Source: Eutreptiella sp. 'Long Island Sound 2002' (Eukaryota; Euglenozoa; Euglenophyceae; Eutreptiales; Eutreptiaceae). Taken from it: DNA of 64,000 nt. The translations under genes were made by a program, and so were the position numbers. Where the stretch lies: assembly GCA_964036045.1 (NCBI GenBank), contig OZ038392.1, forward strand, positions 17,753,612 to 17,817,611, read 5' to 3'. This document shows, piece by piece, positions 54,301-62,479 of the stretch; position 1 is the stretch's first letter, and each line of letters begins with the position of its first letter. The notes below the pieces were generated by a model. That model saw nothing but the letters and a program-made list of their open reading frames with translations. It did not search any database and was not told the origin of the DNA.

Positions 54301-56158
54301 GGCTGCAGTGATGGGGATAGTCCCCATGTTTATACTCTTCAACGAGCCCAGCATCAATGCATTCTTGGATCTGGCGCTCGATTCCTTCAACCTGTTCCTG
54401 TGGAGCGGGATAGGGACGACGCCTCACTCGCGTCTTTTCAAATTCTGGTTTCAATTTCAGGTCCATCTGGACCAGTTTTTTACAAGATAGGGGAGGCGGC
54501 AAGGCGCCGAACACCTCCTCATAGGTTATAAGCAGTTTCTTCAGGCGGGGGTCAAGGTTAAGACTCTCGAGTTTCTGAAGGAAATCCTCCTCAGCATGGA
54601 GGTTGCTTTTTCCATGTTCTTTCTTTTTATGCCGATCAGCAGTTTCGGCAGGTACAGTACCATCGTCCCACTCAGGGGAACATTGCTGCCCATAGTGTAG
54701 AGAATACACTAGAGGTATCTCAGGATCAGGCAGCGTATAGGACTCATCGTCCTCCTCAGACCAGATGGAGTATTTCCAGGTCTGTCTGAGGTATTGCAGC
54801 CGCTCTTGGCGCTCAATACCTTCGGCCTTCAGGTACAACAGCCGTCGGAGTTCTTGAGTGTCATGCTCAGACAATGGCATGTTATTAGCAGCAGGCCGTG
54901 CCAGAGCATCAGTACTCCGGGCCACGGGTTCACCTGTGTGCACAGGCTGCATGTGTAGCACTGGTTTCCCAACAGAGGAAGCGGGTTCAGAGGTTGACTC
55001 TAGATCTACCTCCTCTAGCAACAGCTGGGCCAGGAAAGCACTATGTTTTAGGTCAACACAGCTGGGATCAACAGAGGGAATAGTGCTGGCGATCTCAGAC
55101 AGTTGGTCGTCAGCATCCCCCTTTACAGCTGCAGGTTCCAGATAGTCATCAAGAGACTCACACCCTGTAAGTGTGGCAGATAGGTGCTCAGGAGATCGAT
55201 TTTTGAGATCATAAAGGGTCAGGCCACGATTTTCGGCCATGACCTCTTTTAGTAGCACCTGGTCCAGGTCACACAGGGGTACAGGATTGAGAGATCCATC
55301 GATGATGGACAGGAAACTGGCCCACTCAGGGGCCTGCATAGCTGTGTCTGAGTCCTCAGGCACATAGATGGGGCCGTCGGGGAGTTGCACTCTTCCCACG
55401 GTCATTCGATCAAGCATACGGCGCCAGTAAGCATGTTCACCAGAGCAACCCCACTCAGGGGTGCACATAACAACCCTTCCTCCCTCATAAGCGATCTTGG
55501 TTAGAACCTTCGCAAGCAGGGAGAAGGGAGGGTTAGCATACGCTAGGCCCATTGCTTTCCAGAAGAAACGGAAAGCATTGTTCATTTGTTTCGAGCAGTA
55601 CAACTGCATGATGTGCTGTTGTTGGCTCGCAAACAATTCAACCTGGATCTCATCCAGGTTTACCTGAAGGGCCGCCAGTCCATTTTCGAGAACATGACGG
55701 GCCAGTTGGTAATTTTCAGTACGATAGTTCGTCTTGGCTGCGTAGCGCAGCCCAGACTCTTTTCGTCCTGACAGCTCCAAAGGAACGGAGAATAGCCCAC
55801 TGCCAAAGTCGCAGTGCAAAGAGTAAGGACGCTGTAGGGACAGCATTTTTACCTGGGGGTTTCTTCTTAGAAAGTCGGTGCCAATGACGATGTCAGAGGC
55901 GTCAGTGTCCAACACTCTGCAGTGTTGGGTCACGGTTTCGTCGCCCAGACATATGGTCACATTGACCCCCCCCAGGGAATGGATGGTACGCCCATCCCCT
56001 ACTCTTATGGCCACGGTCTTAGTTTTCCTAAAAGTTTTAAGCAGGCGCCGGGCCACTATGGAAGGTGTTGCGCCGGTATCAAGCACTGCTCGAAAAACCT
56101 GATCCCCGATTTTCACGAGGATCCAAAAAACCAAGTCCTCCTCTTCGGAGCCGCCCCC
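51356..56158 (-). CDS. pol: A-family Pol: protease, methyltransferase-like, RT, RNase H, integrase, chromodomain
   Basis: Open in the gag frame from just after the UAG to TAA. Approximate residues counted from 56134: protease DTGAT near 18; methyltransferase-like segment 155-245 (QVELFASQQQH, YANPPFSLLAKVL, GGRVVMCTPEWG); RT 560-780 with LVVDYGEVNKK, MPFGVANAPALFQ and the catalytic core HIDDVSLGT; RNase H near 890 (LITDASDVGGGG); integrase zinc finger near 1130 (HLSSGHTG, CGCHAS), and core D, D, E in LYVDYIHG, HSDEDVRI and CERQNRVVEQ; chromodomain 1515-1560 (KFLTLWDGYGLSEATWEP). RT carries HIDD where most have YxDD or FxDD; both Asp are kept. There are no internal stops. It is probably made as Gag-Pol by UAG readthrough. 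Confidence 0.9.
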   Translation of the reverse strand, partial: GGGSEEEDLVFWILVKIGDQVFRAVLDTGATPSIVARRLLKTFRKTKTVAIRVGDGRTIHSLGGVNVTICLGDETVTQHCRVLDTDASDIVIGTDFLRRNPQVKMLSLQRPYSLHCDFGSGLFSVPLELSGRKESGLRYAAKTNYRTENYQLARHVLENGLAALQVNLDEIQVELFASQQQHIMQLYCSKQMNNAFRFFWKAMGLAYANPPFSLLAKVLTKIAYEGGRVVMCTPEWGCSGEHAYWRRMLDRMTVGRVQLPDGPIYVPEDSDTAMQAPEWASFLSIIDGSLNPVPLCDLDQVLLKEVMAENRGLTLYDLKNRSPEHLSATLTGCESLDDYLEPAAVKGDADDQLSEIASTIPSVDPSCVDLKHSAFLAQLLLEEVDLESTSEPASSVGKPVLHMQPVHTGEPVARSTDALARPAANNMPLSEHDTQELRRLLYLKAEGIERQERLQYLRQTWKYSIWSEEDDESYTLPDPEIPLVYSLHYGQQCSPEWDDGTVPAETADRHKKKEHGKSNLHAEEDFLQKLESLNLDPRLKKLLITYEEVFGALPPPLSCKKLVQMDLKLKPEFEKTRVRRRPYPAPQEQVEGIERQIQECIDAGLVEEYKHGDYPHHCSPCFLVAKPGSTALRLVVDYGEVNKKTQNHSGSIPNMENTLERIAKCRYKTKMDKCSGFWQVDLTAAAQELLAFITPKGRVFKWKVMPFGVANAPALFQELMNNILYILRRRPLVQELISRGAEMEAHIDDVSLGTNTKEDHVLLLREFFTVCQENHLRIKLDKCEFMKEEMEYLGFDVGYGWWKPAASKMQPLQDMQIRDDPKKGLHDVRSFVGACNFYRRHIHNFTYSSAPLTDLIKKTTPWRWTSREEECFQELKKKIASSNFLGVPRPEGEIVLITDASDVGGGGTIYQWQELNPAEKTHCHYRTTGLNRDGSLKHDYPTSEWRLVPLGHWNWKWNQARSNYSTYDQELLAGMLVLSSQSRLLGSNPIVWLCDQEPVKSFQKGPPPEKAKLKRWWTYLSQFRLTVHHIPGIKNELSDYISRNNLDALIGESSEALAKEAFQRMDVQLDLSMRTAGILEGWSLTDYQSEYEEILQTLSTGLEPRVIDGHQWYKNNQYLFYEDRIVVPEARLDGCLQWSHLSSGHTGANRSVDFFRECFYSSLTLTELRSRMQTIVDACGCHASKQSDSRDRGLISSLPIPYCANSLLYVDYIHGLPRFGGYDSCLVVTCGLSRFTRVFPCNKKITGEQTVKMLVEQWFEPYGAPKQVHSDEDVRIRSDTGWYKRVLSALNVEVTTGVPYTHTSNPLCERQNRVVEQNLRILMKQERTKDWVRLVPWAVLSMNSQRSSSTGFTPHELFHGGRPAWFFKTPFPEDFKSPVGERLEHKQSLANQAGTNLRHIRDREQSRRNRLRRPASFKVGDLVLVHHSRLPSWPRNCLQDPYFGPYRIIRIDGSRIHVRCSPLLGGELLCAPKQLRHYHSPDDLSWDGWRLSDSEIERIDLENAASPEEADELEEMTADEMAVDGHYVVAGIARHEYKQGWKFLTLWDGYGLSEATWEPMSAFIQPDGSINPIFRTYLVENNEVQLLSRAETMSQRKKRN

Positions 56159-58330
56159 CTATTCCTCATCAGGGAATTTCACATCCACTCCTGCAGCCAT
56201 GAGGGACTTGGCCATCCAGGCCAAGCGCCTCTTCTTAGAAATATTCCCCTCAGGGGTAGCGTTATCCCCTTGGGGGCGCTTCTGGGGGACACCTGCGACA
56301 GGAGCGGGTGTGGCAGCAGGAGTAGGTGTAGCAACGGGCGCTGATGAGCGCCTCTGGGGGTTAGGGGGTCCAGTTTTGCCACCCCCCTTGCCACCTCCTT
56401 TACCTTTATCCCCATTCGGGGGATTTCTGGCGGGCGTCCTCTGGCGCTCCTCCTCCTGACACTTGAGTTTGTCACTCTCGCGTTTCTTGATGTGGCATTC
56501 GTCCTCATAGTGACAACGTTTGCCACAGTAACCACAGGTGATGGTACACCTGAAGTGGTCCTGATGGGTCACAGTTTTCCCATCTTTAGTATGCTGCTGA
56601 CGTTTCATCTGCAGCATACAGCCACTGCGGAGATCGCAGTCAGAGGCGTGACAAGGTCCCCCCTTGTCATTGACAGGTCGGCAGTAAAACAGGGGGGGTG
56701 TGCCTGCATCAGTTGGAACTTCGTTCATGGCACGTAGGTTGCCCCTCCCTTTACCACCTCCCTGGTTAGTGTTAGTGGGATTTTTATGCCCCTTCCCTTC
56801 GCCACGTTCAGGGGTAGGGGTACCACCTCGTCCCAAATGCTTCTTGAAGAGTTTCTCCATGTGGGAGTCATTCTCTCGCTCAAGAGCTAGCTCAATCAAG
56901 AGATCCACCAGTGTATCGTACGAGTGGGTCCTGCTCTTCCTCTCAGAGGTGGAGCGGCAATCATCCCACGTACGCTGTGGGATCTTACTCATGAGCCACA
57001 GGTGGGGCTCAGTGGCTCCGTAGGAGCCCACATTCATCCTCGAAAATAAGTACTCCAAGTCGCACACATACTCAGAAATTCGCGCAGCGGATGGAAACTC
57101 CGGGAGCATAGGTAGCTCCTCGATCTGTGTGCGTACGCTGAGGTCAGTCTCATAGACTGGAAATGTTTTCTCTAACCTCAGGAGTACCTCTGCCCAGGTA
57201 GAACAGGTTTTCACAATCTGTTTGACCTGTTTTTGCAGAAATTTCTTTTTGCATGAGCGTTTTAGCAGTGAACATTTGGTGGCCACATCCACATGGGATT
57301 GGCCAGTCAACAAAAGGAACTCTGCAAATTCTTCTGCCCATTCAGGCAGATTTTTGGGGTCGAACTCCGGCAGTTCCAGCTGGATGTTCGCCTGGGCAAT
57401 TGGTCTGCCCGTCTTCCCACCCCCCGGAGTTAGGCCTGAAGGCGACACGCCGGCAAGAGGGGCCAGGGCTGACAGCCCTCTTCTCTCACTCTCTGTGACA
57501 GGCACGTCCTGTAGATCCGCCATAGGCACAGTCCTGGCACAGGGGTGAAAGGGGCTGGGGCAGGTAACCTTAGGCAACAGCCTTGAGACCCTCGATCTCT
57601 TGAGATCTTCGGCCAGGGTACTCAGCCCTGGAGAGAGAGAGAGGAACTCAGGCTTGGGTAAGGGTTCTGCAATACCCAGTTTAGCCTTAATGGCCTCCGA
57701 TAAGGCCGTCACATCTGGATCTTCTGATCCAGACAGGAATTTGGCCAGCAGCTCGGCCGTCTGATCCAGGGCACCGTAGGTTGGCCTTGGATGTTGTTGT
57801 TCTTCGACTCGTGTTGGGCCCACTTCGGGGGCCCTTGGGGTTGGATACTCAGGTCTTAGTTGTCTTGGCAGGGATGCAGTGGACGGAGGACCAGAGTGTG
57901 CGTAGGACCCTAGATCTGTACGTGGTCTGGATCCATGTACAGCCAAGGGCTCCTCTCCATCTTCCCCACGGATGGATTTATAGTACTCCTCATGCATGAT
58001 GTACTCATCCATCTTCATCTTCAGCTTCTCATATTCCTCAGGTCCTTCAATGGCAGTTGAGGATGAAGCTGCACAATTGGATCTTGATACTGAAGCAGCC
58101 ACACGTCTGTGGAGGTGACTGAAGCTGTCTCCACCGTGTGCTGCTAAGGCCTCGGTTGTAACGCCTTTATTATCTTCCGCCCTTCTGCGTTCTGGATCTC
58201 CTTGGGACCCAGATGCGCCACTGAAATGATGTGGAGCTCGGTGTGGTGGTTCACTCATTGGGTGGACCACGCTGCCCATTTGTACTTGGACAGTTCGGAT
58301 AGGCCAGGTCCTGACGCTTGGCGTGGACAT
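56159..58330 (-). CDS. gag: A-family Gag with zinc knuckle
   Basis: 723 residues from ATG (MSTPSVRTWPIRTVQ) to TAG at 56159-56161. The first 300 residues are Pro/Ser/Gly-rich and probably disordered. The middle (about 320-470) resembles retrotransposon capsid: IQLELPEFDPKNLPEW, AEEFAEFLLLTGQSH, LLRLEKTFPVYETDLS. A Lys/Gly-rich basic stretch follows. A Cys/His cluster (CRPVNDKGGPCHASDC, then CGYCGKRCHYEDEC, C-x2-C-x4-H-x4-C) binds RNA. A basic Pro/Gly tail ends the protein. The stop is followed by GGGGGC and then pol in the same frame. Gag forms the particle and packages element RNA. Confidence 0.9.
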   Translation of the reverse strand: MSTPSVRTWPIRTVQVQMGSVVHPMSEPPHRAPHHFSGASGSQGDPERRRAEDNKGVTTEALAAHGGDSFSHLHRRVAASVSRSNCAASSSTAIEGPEEYEKLKMKMDEYIMHEEYYKSIRGEDGEEPLAVHGSRPRTDLGSYAHSGPPSTASLPRQLRPEYPTPRAPEVGPTRVEEQQHPRPTYGALDQTAELLAKFLSGSEDPDVTALSEAIKAKLGIAEPLPKPEFLSLSPGLSTLAEDLKRSRVSRLLPKVTCPSPFHPCARTVPMADLQDVPVTESERRGLSALAPLAGVSPSGLTPGGGKTGRPIAQANIQLELPEFDPKNLPEWAEEFAEFLLLTGQSHVDVATKCSLLKRSCKKKFLQKQVKQIVKTCSTWAEVLLRLEKTFPVYETDLSVRTQIEELPMLPEFPSAARISEYVCDLEYLFSRMNVGSYGATEPHLWLMSKIPQRTWDDCRSTSERKSRTHSYDTLVDLLIELALERENDSHMEKLFKKHLGRGGTPTPERGEGKGHKNPTNTNQGGGKGRGNLRAMNEVPTDAGTPPLFYCRPVNDKGGPCHASDCDLRSGCMLQMKRQQHTKDGKTVTHQDHFRCTITCGYCGKRCHYEDECHIKKRESDKLKCQEEERQRTPARNPPNGDKGKGGGKGGGKTGPPNPQRRSSAPVATPTPAATPAPVAGVPQKRPQGDNATPEGNISKKRRLAWMAKSLMAAGVDVKFPDEE

Positions 58331-58397
58331 GATGGACTTGTTGTTGAGCTTTTGTTCTGCACTTCTTCTCAGGGTCGGTTCAAAAGGTCACAAGGGA

Positions 58398-58411
58398 CTG
58401 TCTCTGCTACC
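58398..58411 (-). other. primer-binding site of the intact A element
   Basis: On the minus strand GGTAGCAGAGACAG follows the LTR with no gap. Ten bases (GGTAGCAGAG) match the complement of an initiator Met tRNA ending CTCTGCTACC(A). Confidence 0.75.
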
Positions 58412-59123
58412 GGAAAGATGTCCTTGAATTATGCCCTAGGTCTTTTGATGTATTCCTGCAGGTTTTGTAGTTGAAAACCCCAAACCAAAGCAGCAAGTAG
58501 AGCAAGGACTGAATGTGGATCGAATCAATGATTGGTTTTGGAATCCAGTGTAACACAGAAGGGCTGCAGATAGACAAAGCAGGTTTATGCACATAGATTC
58601 AATCACAAATGGATAATACAAAAGGTTTTATATGAAAATTGGTCAGACTCTAGCCTCAGAGGTTGCAATAGGCACTTCATGTGCACTCTTTTGGGTGAAA
58701 TGGTTCTGGTTAGGACTGAGGGGCATAGATGTCAGGACCACACAGAATATGACTTGGCCAAGCAACTGAATTCAGAAACAGTTACAAAGTAGGACCACAA
58801 TAAGTGGTAGAAACAATTGAGTATAGGGGTCTTGGGGTGGGAGACCACTTAGGCTTAACCTCCAAGGCCAACAAGCATGAAATGCCTGATTTATTTTGGT
58901 ATGTCCTCCATGAAGGAAGGTACCTCCGCTCAGTCGAGTGGTAGGGGTGAACTTCATGGGGGAAGCTAGGGTCACAACCCTAGTTACTTTGAGAAAGTGT
59001 ACTTTAGGCAACAAAAGAGAGATAAAAACACTTAAGTTTGTCTCAGCATCAACAAAGGGTTTTAAGGGGGGCTTAGCCTGGAACAAGCCCTCCAAGAAAG
59101 ACATGGCAGTGACTTTTCTTACT
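58412..59123 (-). repeat. 5' LTR of the intact A element
   Basis: 712 bp. It differs from the other LTR by about ten substitutions and one base in a T run. It presumably contains the promoter, but no clear TATA box is called. Confidence 0.9.
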
Positions 59124-60720
59124 CCCAAGTATGTTATAAGGGTACATACTTCGGTGCCCAACATATCTTGGACACGGAAAATAACTCCTCCTGGGCTTGG
59201 CGTACCGTGGCCGCCATGGTGGCGATTTGGGACCATCCCAAATCATGGGCTCACTTGGCGACCCTGCCATTCCCGAAACCGGAGGAGTTGGGCGACGCCC
59301 AAAAGATATGTTGGACACATATGACTTGATACCACCCCTATGGCACACTCCGGTCCAAGTCGGGCATGTGCCTCATTTGCCCCAACCATGAATGTGCGCT
59401 TTTCCGGCCATTTTGAGCAATTTTCCACATTTTCTGCCCGCCGTGCACCATGTTCAGCACCCTTGTGCACGCCGGACTCATGGACCAATGGACCATATAT
59501 GACATGGGTGTTATGGACATTGGTCCCCATGGTTCACACACCACGTGGGCGAAGCGGAGCCACCTTCGTTAGGGTGCTGGCCCAAGGTGAGTGTGGACAA
59601 TTTTGCCATTTTGGCATTTGTGGACCCAATTGGGATTGTCACCACGCCAAGTGGCATGGAGATCTTTGAGAGCCAAGAGCATGGGGGTCTTCGTTGGACT
59701 CCTGGTCGATCGGGTATGGAATGGCCGATCCGATCTCCAAGCCGGCGTGGAGATATACTATTGGGAGCACTCCCAAATTTTGGGCCATTTCGAGCAGCCA
59801 AAATGACCCCCTTTTGGGACCCCAATTTCACCCCCCCGTGTGGTCAATTGGCGGCGCCATATCTCTATGCCCACAAGGAGCCTGGACCTAATTCTAAATT
59901 GTACACTCAGATACAAGTCCTAGGTCCTGCCTCCTATCCTGTGAGCCATTGGCCTTGCCCTGGCCGGGTGAGCCGCGCGTGGGAATGGCGCCAATTTTGG
60001 TGACTTTGGCATCATGACCCCAATTGACGAACCTGTGGTGCCCTGGTGCCGGGACCTCAGGGGGAACCAGGTTGGGTGAGGGCTGCAGGGAGTTGGTACT
60101 CGAAGGGCATAGGGTCAGTTGCCTCGTCCCTACCTCTGGCGGGTCCTGACGAGGGGTCAATTTTGGAGATTTTTGAGCTAATATCAGTTTGGGCTGAAAC
60201 AGCCCATTTTCAGCTACCAACCCCTAGGGGATAATGGGGGGGCCATATCTCTTGCTCAGGGGGGGGTTGGGACCTGCATTTGAGGGGGCATAGGGAGCTA
60301 CTGTCAGTTGGCCTTGGACCCCCTTGATTCCCAGGAACTCGCCTGTGGCTGGGCGGAACATCTCGGCTATTGGCAGGGTTTCAGGGTCCGGACTGAGCAG
60401 GGCATGGGTTGTGTTTGAGCCCCCGCCCCCACCAGCCACTGAGAGGGTCGGACCAGGGATTGGGATACGAGTTGGGACTGAGTGTCTATTGTCCTGTGAT
60501 GCCCTTACCCCAGTCCAGTCTTAACCCCATGTGTACATATCCCCATGTGTTGCTGTACATACTTTTGTTCCCTTGTTTCAGAGTGGCAAGGATCCTGAAA
60601 CGCTTTGTCACATGACACGAGCGTATTGATGCCCCTGTGAGCGTAGTGCTTTGCCTGCCTGCTTGCTTGTGCGTGTCACTGCAGCGTCCCGTGGCGAGGC
60701 CCCCCCACGGGAACGCGTCA
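59124..60720 (+). repeat. 3' LTR of B, second part
   Basis: Resumes at the CCCAA duplication and matches 14383-15100 and then 34745-35629. It preserves the empty CCGTG site that A occupies in the 5' LTR. It ends GGGAACGCGTCA at 60720, followed by the TTTA target duplication. Confidence 0.88.
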
Positions 60721-61146
60721 TTTACGCCACGGTTGATTCCAGCCATGGTGTATGTAGTGTTTGACGGCAGCAGTACAATCTGTTCCAAATCTCGTTTTCA
60801 GATCCTTTGAATTCTCAGCATTCAGATAGGTATGACAATCCCAAATGCTAGGATCCGCTTGACAAATGCGCGCCCCGGTTTTTCCGTGTTCAAGATAGTG
60901 GTTTTTGTATTGTGTTGGCATCCCCTTGTGGCCAAATTTATCCATTAGATCCTTGTGGCGTACTGCATAGGTGGGCCAGGCACATGGTCTGTTAGGGTTA
61001 GGATTAGGGTTAGGGTTAGTGTTAGTGTTGGGGTTAGTGTTAGTGTTGGGGTTAGTGTTAGTGTTGGGGTTAGTGTTAGTGTTGGGATTAGTGTCGGGGT
61101 TAAAAAGTGGTGGTTGTGTGGTCATTCTGTTGTTCCTTCGATACAT
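60718..61146 (-). CDS. small protein with NPNT linker and two HY..HG repeats, 3' end altered by insertion
   Basis: 142 residues from the ATG at 61146 (MYRRNNRMTTQ). The open frame extends upstream without ATG through a hydrophobic stretch (LLVVFGGFVIYQ) that would be a membrane anchor if an upstream exon or non-AUG start exists. Then comes an Asn-Pro-Asn-Thr repeat linker, and two repeats of the type YAVRHKDLMDKFG...HYLEHGKTGAR and YLNAENSKDLKTRFGTD...HYIHHG. This DL..FG.......HY..HG pattern is a known short repeat in secreted or surface proteins of bacteria and protists. The TGA stop comes from the B LTR; the original end lies at 13020-13031. Confidence 0.7.
   Translation of the reverse strand: MYRRNNRMTTQPPLFNPDTNPNTNTNPNTNTNPNTNTNPNTNTNPNPNPNPNRPCAWPTYAVRHKDLMDKFGHKGMPTQYKNHYLEHGKTGARICQADPSIWDCHTYLNAENSKDLKTRFGTDCTAAVKHYIHHGWNQPWRK
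60985..61106. repeat. TTAGGG-like hexamer-derived repeat inside the NPNT linker
   Basis: Consists of GGTTAG/GTGTTA/GTGTTGGG variants with a few true TTAGGG units. On the minus strand it encodes Asn-Pro and Asn-Thr pairs in the gene's frame. It is degenerate, short and coding, so it is not a telomere. Confidence 0.8.
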
Positions 61147-61475
61147 CTGATAAATAACAAATCCCCCGAATACGACCAGCAAGACATACCCTTTTTACGA
61201 GATAGATGGATTGCAATTTGGTTTTTGAATCTGCAACGAAACCACAACAACAGGTTGTATTTCACCACGCCGTACAGGTTAGGGTTAGTTAGACCGTCCA
61301 CGACGTCCATCCCACACCATCCCCCCTAAAAGTGAACTGCAGGTTAGGGTTAACGTTTTGAAGAACAGTTGAGAATCCAGAATGCCTCGTACAGGACAAA
61401 TATGACAGCGATGCCGAAACCAAAGGGCGAGCGTCCGGTTCATCCCCATGTGTGTGTTGTGTATAAAAAAACACA
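61147..61475. promoter_or_regulatory. divergent promoter region between the NPNT gene and the SET gene
   Basis: Holds two copies of CAGGTTAGGGTTA (near 61277 and 61342) and TATAAAAAA 13 bases before the SET ATG. A minus-strand open frame (61122-61310) has an acceptor-like TTGCAG but no firm gene model. Promoter role is inferred from position only. Confidence 0.35.
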
Positions 61476-62330
61476 ATGCGTACAAGGAGCAGTGATATGC
61501 AACAACCGCTGAGAAAGACGAGAAGGAAGGTGGACAACAGGACAGCCGAAGGTGGACAAGGAGAACAAGCAAGGCAGTACATTTACATCTACGATAGTAG
61601 CGACAGCGATACTGATGACAAACAGCATCCATCAGTGATGAATTGTGGTACCCCCACCGGAAAACAACGATCTAGACCACCCGTACGGTTTAGTTTGTAT
61701 CCCAATTTGGATGAAATGGTGGCAACCGACAGGATGTATGGTACCCTTGAAGAATGGCAGGGTGAAGATGAAAGGGCCCTGTTATCTATCAAATGTGTCA
61801 ATTGTTGGAATATGATTGAAACCCCCCCGTGTTGCCTGGGATGTACAGTGCGATACCTGGGACTCACCATCAATCATACAAGCCTGGGTTGCCAATTGTT
61901 TGCCACACGTAACTTTGAAAAGGGTGATGTGATTGTTCCCTACCTTGGTCTGGTTTTGCCAGATCGGCCCGTGCAATCAGCCTACACAGTTCAGGTTTCC
62001 AAGAAACGGTACATTGATGCTACGCTACTACGTGGACTTGGTTCATTTGTCAACCACTCGGGCCACTCAAGCAGCAATGTATATGCCCGTCTGGCTACCT
62101 TTCATGCAAATCACTTCTCACCAGTGCAGCGGGATGGGAGGACCTATATGCGAAATGGGAAGGCCTCCTTTCCTTCAGTGTTACAGATGGATCCATTTGT
62201 TGGATTCCAACACTATTGGCTTGTCGCCCAAAAACGCATAGACAAGGACACGGATTTGAAGATCAATTACGGGACAGAGGCAGGTGCCATCAACAGGTTG
62301 ATGCATAAAACCATGCCACCGTTTTGTTGA
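61476..62330 (+). CDS. SET-domain protein, probable lysine methyltransferase
   Basis: 284 residues from ATG (MRTRSSDMQQPLRK). The N-terminal 90 residues are basic and Ser/Asp-rich. A Cys cluster (KCVNCWNMIETPPCCLGC) precedes the SET domain. SET motifs in order: the start GCQLFATRNFEKGDVIVPYLG, the cofactor-site motif SFVNHSG and the closing block YWLVAQKRIDKDTDLKINYGTE, which corresponds to the ELTYDYG motif. SET enzymes transfer methyl groups from S-adenosylmethionine to lysines, often on histones. There is no post-SET Cys cluster (the end is MPPFC). A partial second copy starts at 63707. Confidence 0.85.
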   Translation: MRTRSSDMQQPLRKTRRKVDNRTAEGGQGEQARQYIYIYDSSDSDTDDKQHPSVMNCGTPTGKQRSRPPVRFSLYPNLDEMVATDRMYGTLEEWQGEDERALLSIKCVNCWNMIETPPCCLGCTVRYLGLTINHTSLGCQLFATRNFEKGDVIVPYLGLVLPDRPVQSAYTVQVSKKRYIDATLLRGLGSFVNHSGHSSSNVYARLATFHANHFSPVQRDGRTYMRNGKASFPSVLQMDPFVGFQHYWLVAQKRIDKDTDLKINYGTEAGAINRLMHKTMPPFC

Positions 62331-62479
62331 GGATACCTACACACTGGCCCCACCTTAGTGTGCATGCCATGGTGTACGCTTTTTGGTACATTGCCAATCA
62401 CCCGGGAAATTGGGGTCTGTGGTCCGAGGTGAACCGTGATCAGGTGACCTGTGGGGCGAAGGCTACATGTGTGGCCATC

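Larger units (their letters stand above)
48142..59123 (-). mobile_element. A-family gypsy element, full-length and apparently intact
   Basis: 10,982 bp on the minus strand, flanked by CCCAA at 48137-48141 and 59124-59128. The LTRs (712 and 713 bp) differ at only about ten positions by eye, so the insertion is comparatively young. Order on the minus strand: 5' LTR, primer-binding site, gag, UAG, pol, 2.5 kb of non-coding DNA, G tract, 3' LTR. Gag and pol are uninterrupted. Unoccupied target sites (GACATCATGACTCAAG) are seen in the related LTR copies near 14372 and 30637. Confidence 0.92.
13036..60720 (+). mobile_element. outer element B: chromodomain gypsy retrotransposon carrying nested insertions
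   Basis: The left end TGAAGCGG at 13036 is preceded by TTTA; the right end GCGTCA at 60720 is followed by TTTA. This gives a 4-bp target duplication. Subtracting nested elements, the 5' LTR is 13036-15100 plus 34745-35629 and the 3' LTR is 46761-48141 plus 59124-60720, each about 2.95 kb. The internal part (35630-46760) encodes a long first ORF, gag, protease, a methyltransferase-like segment, RT/RNase H and integrase with chromodomain. A polypurine tract sits immediately before the 3' LTR. Many stops and frameshifts make this copy defective. Confidence 0.85.

Noticed and set aside
60985-61106. Telomere or interstitial telomeric array
   Set aside because: Most units are GTGTTA/GTTGGG variants, the run is about 120 bp, and it reads as Asn-Pro/Asn-Thr in a gene frame.
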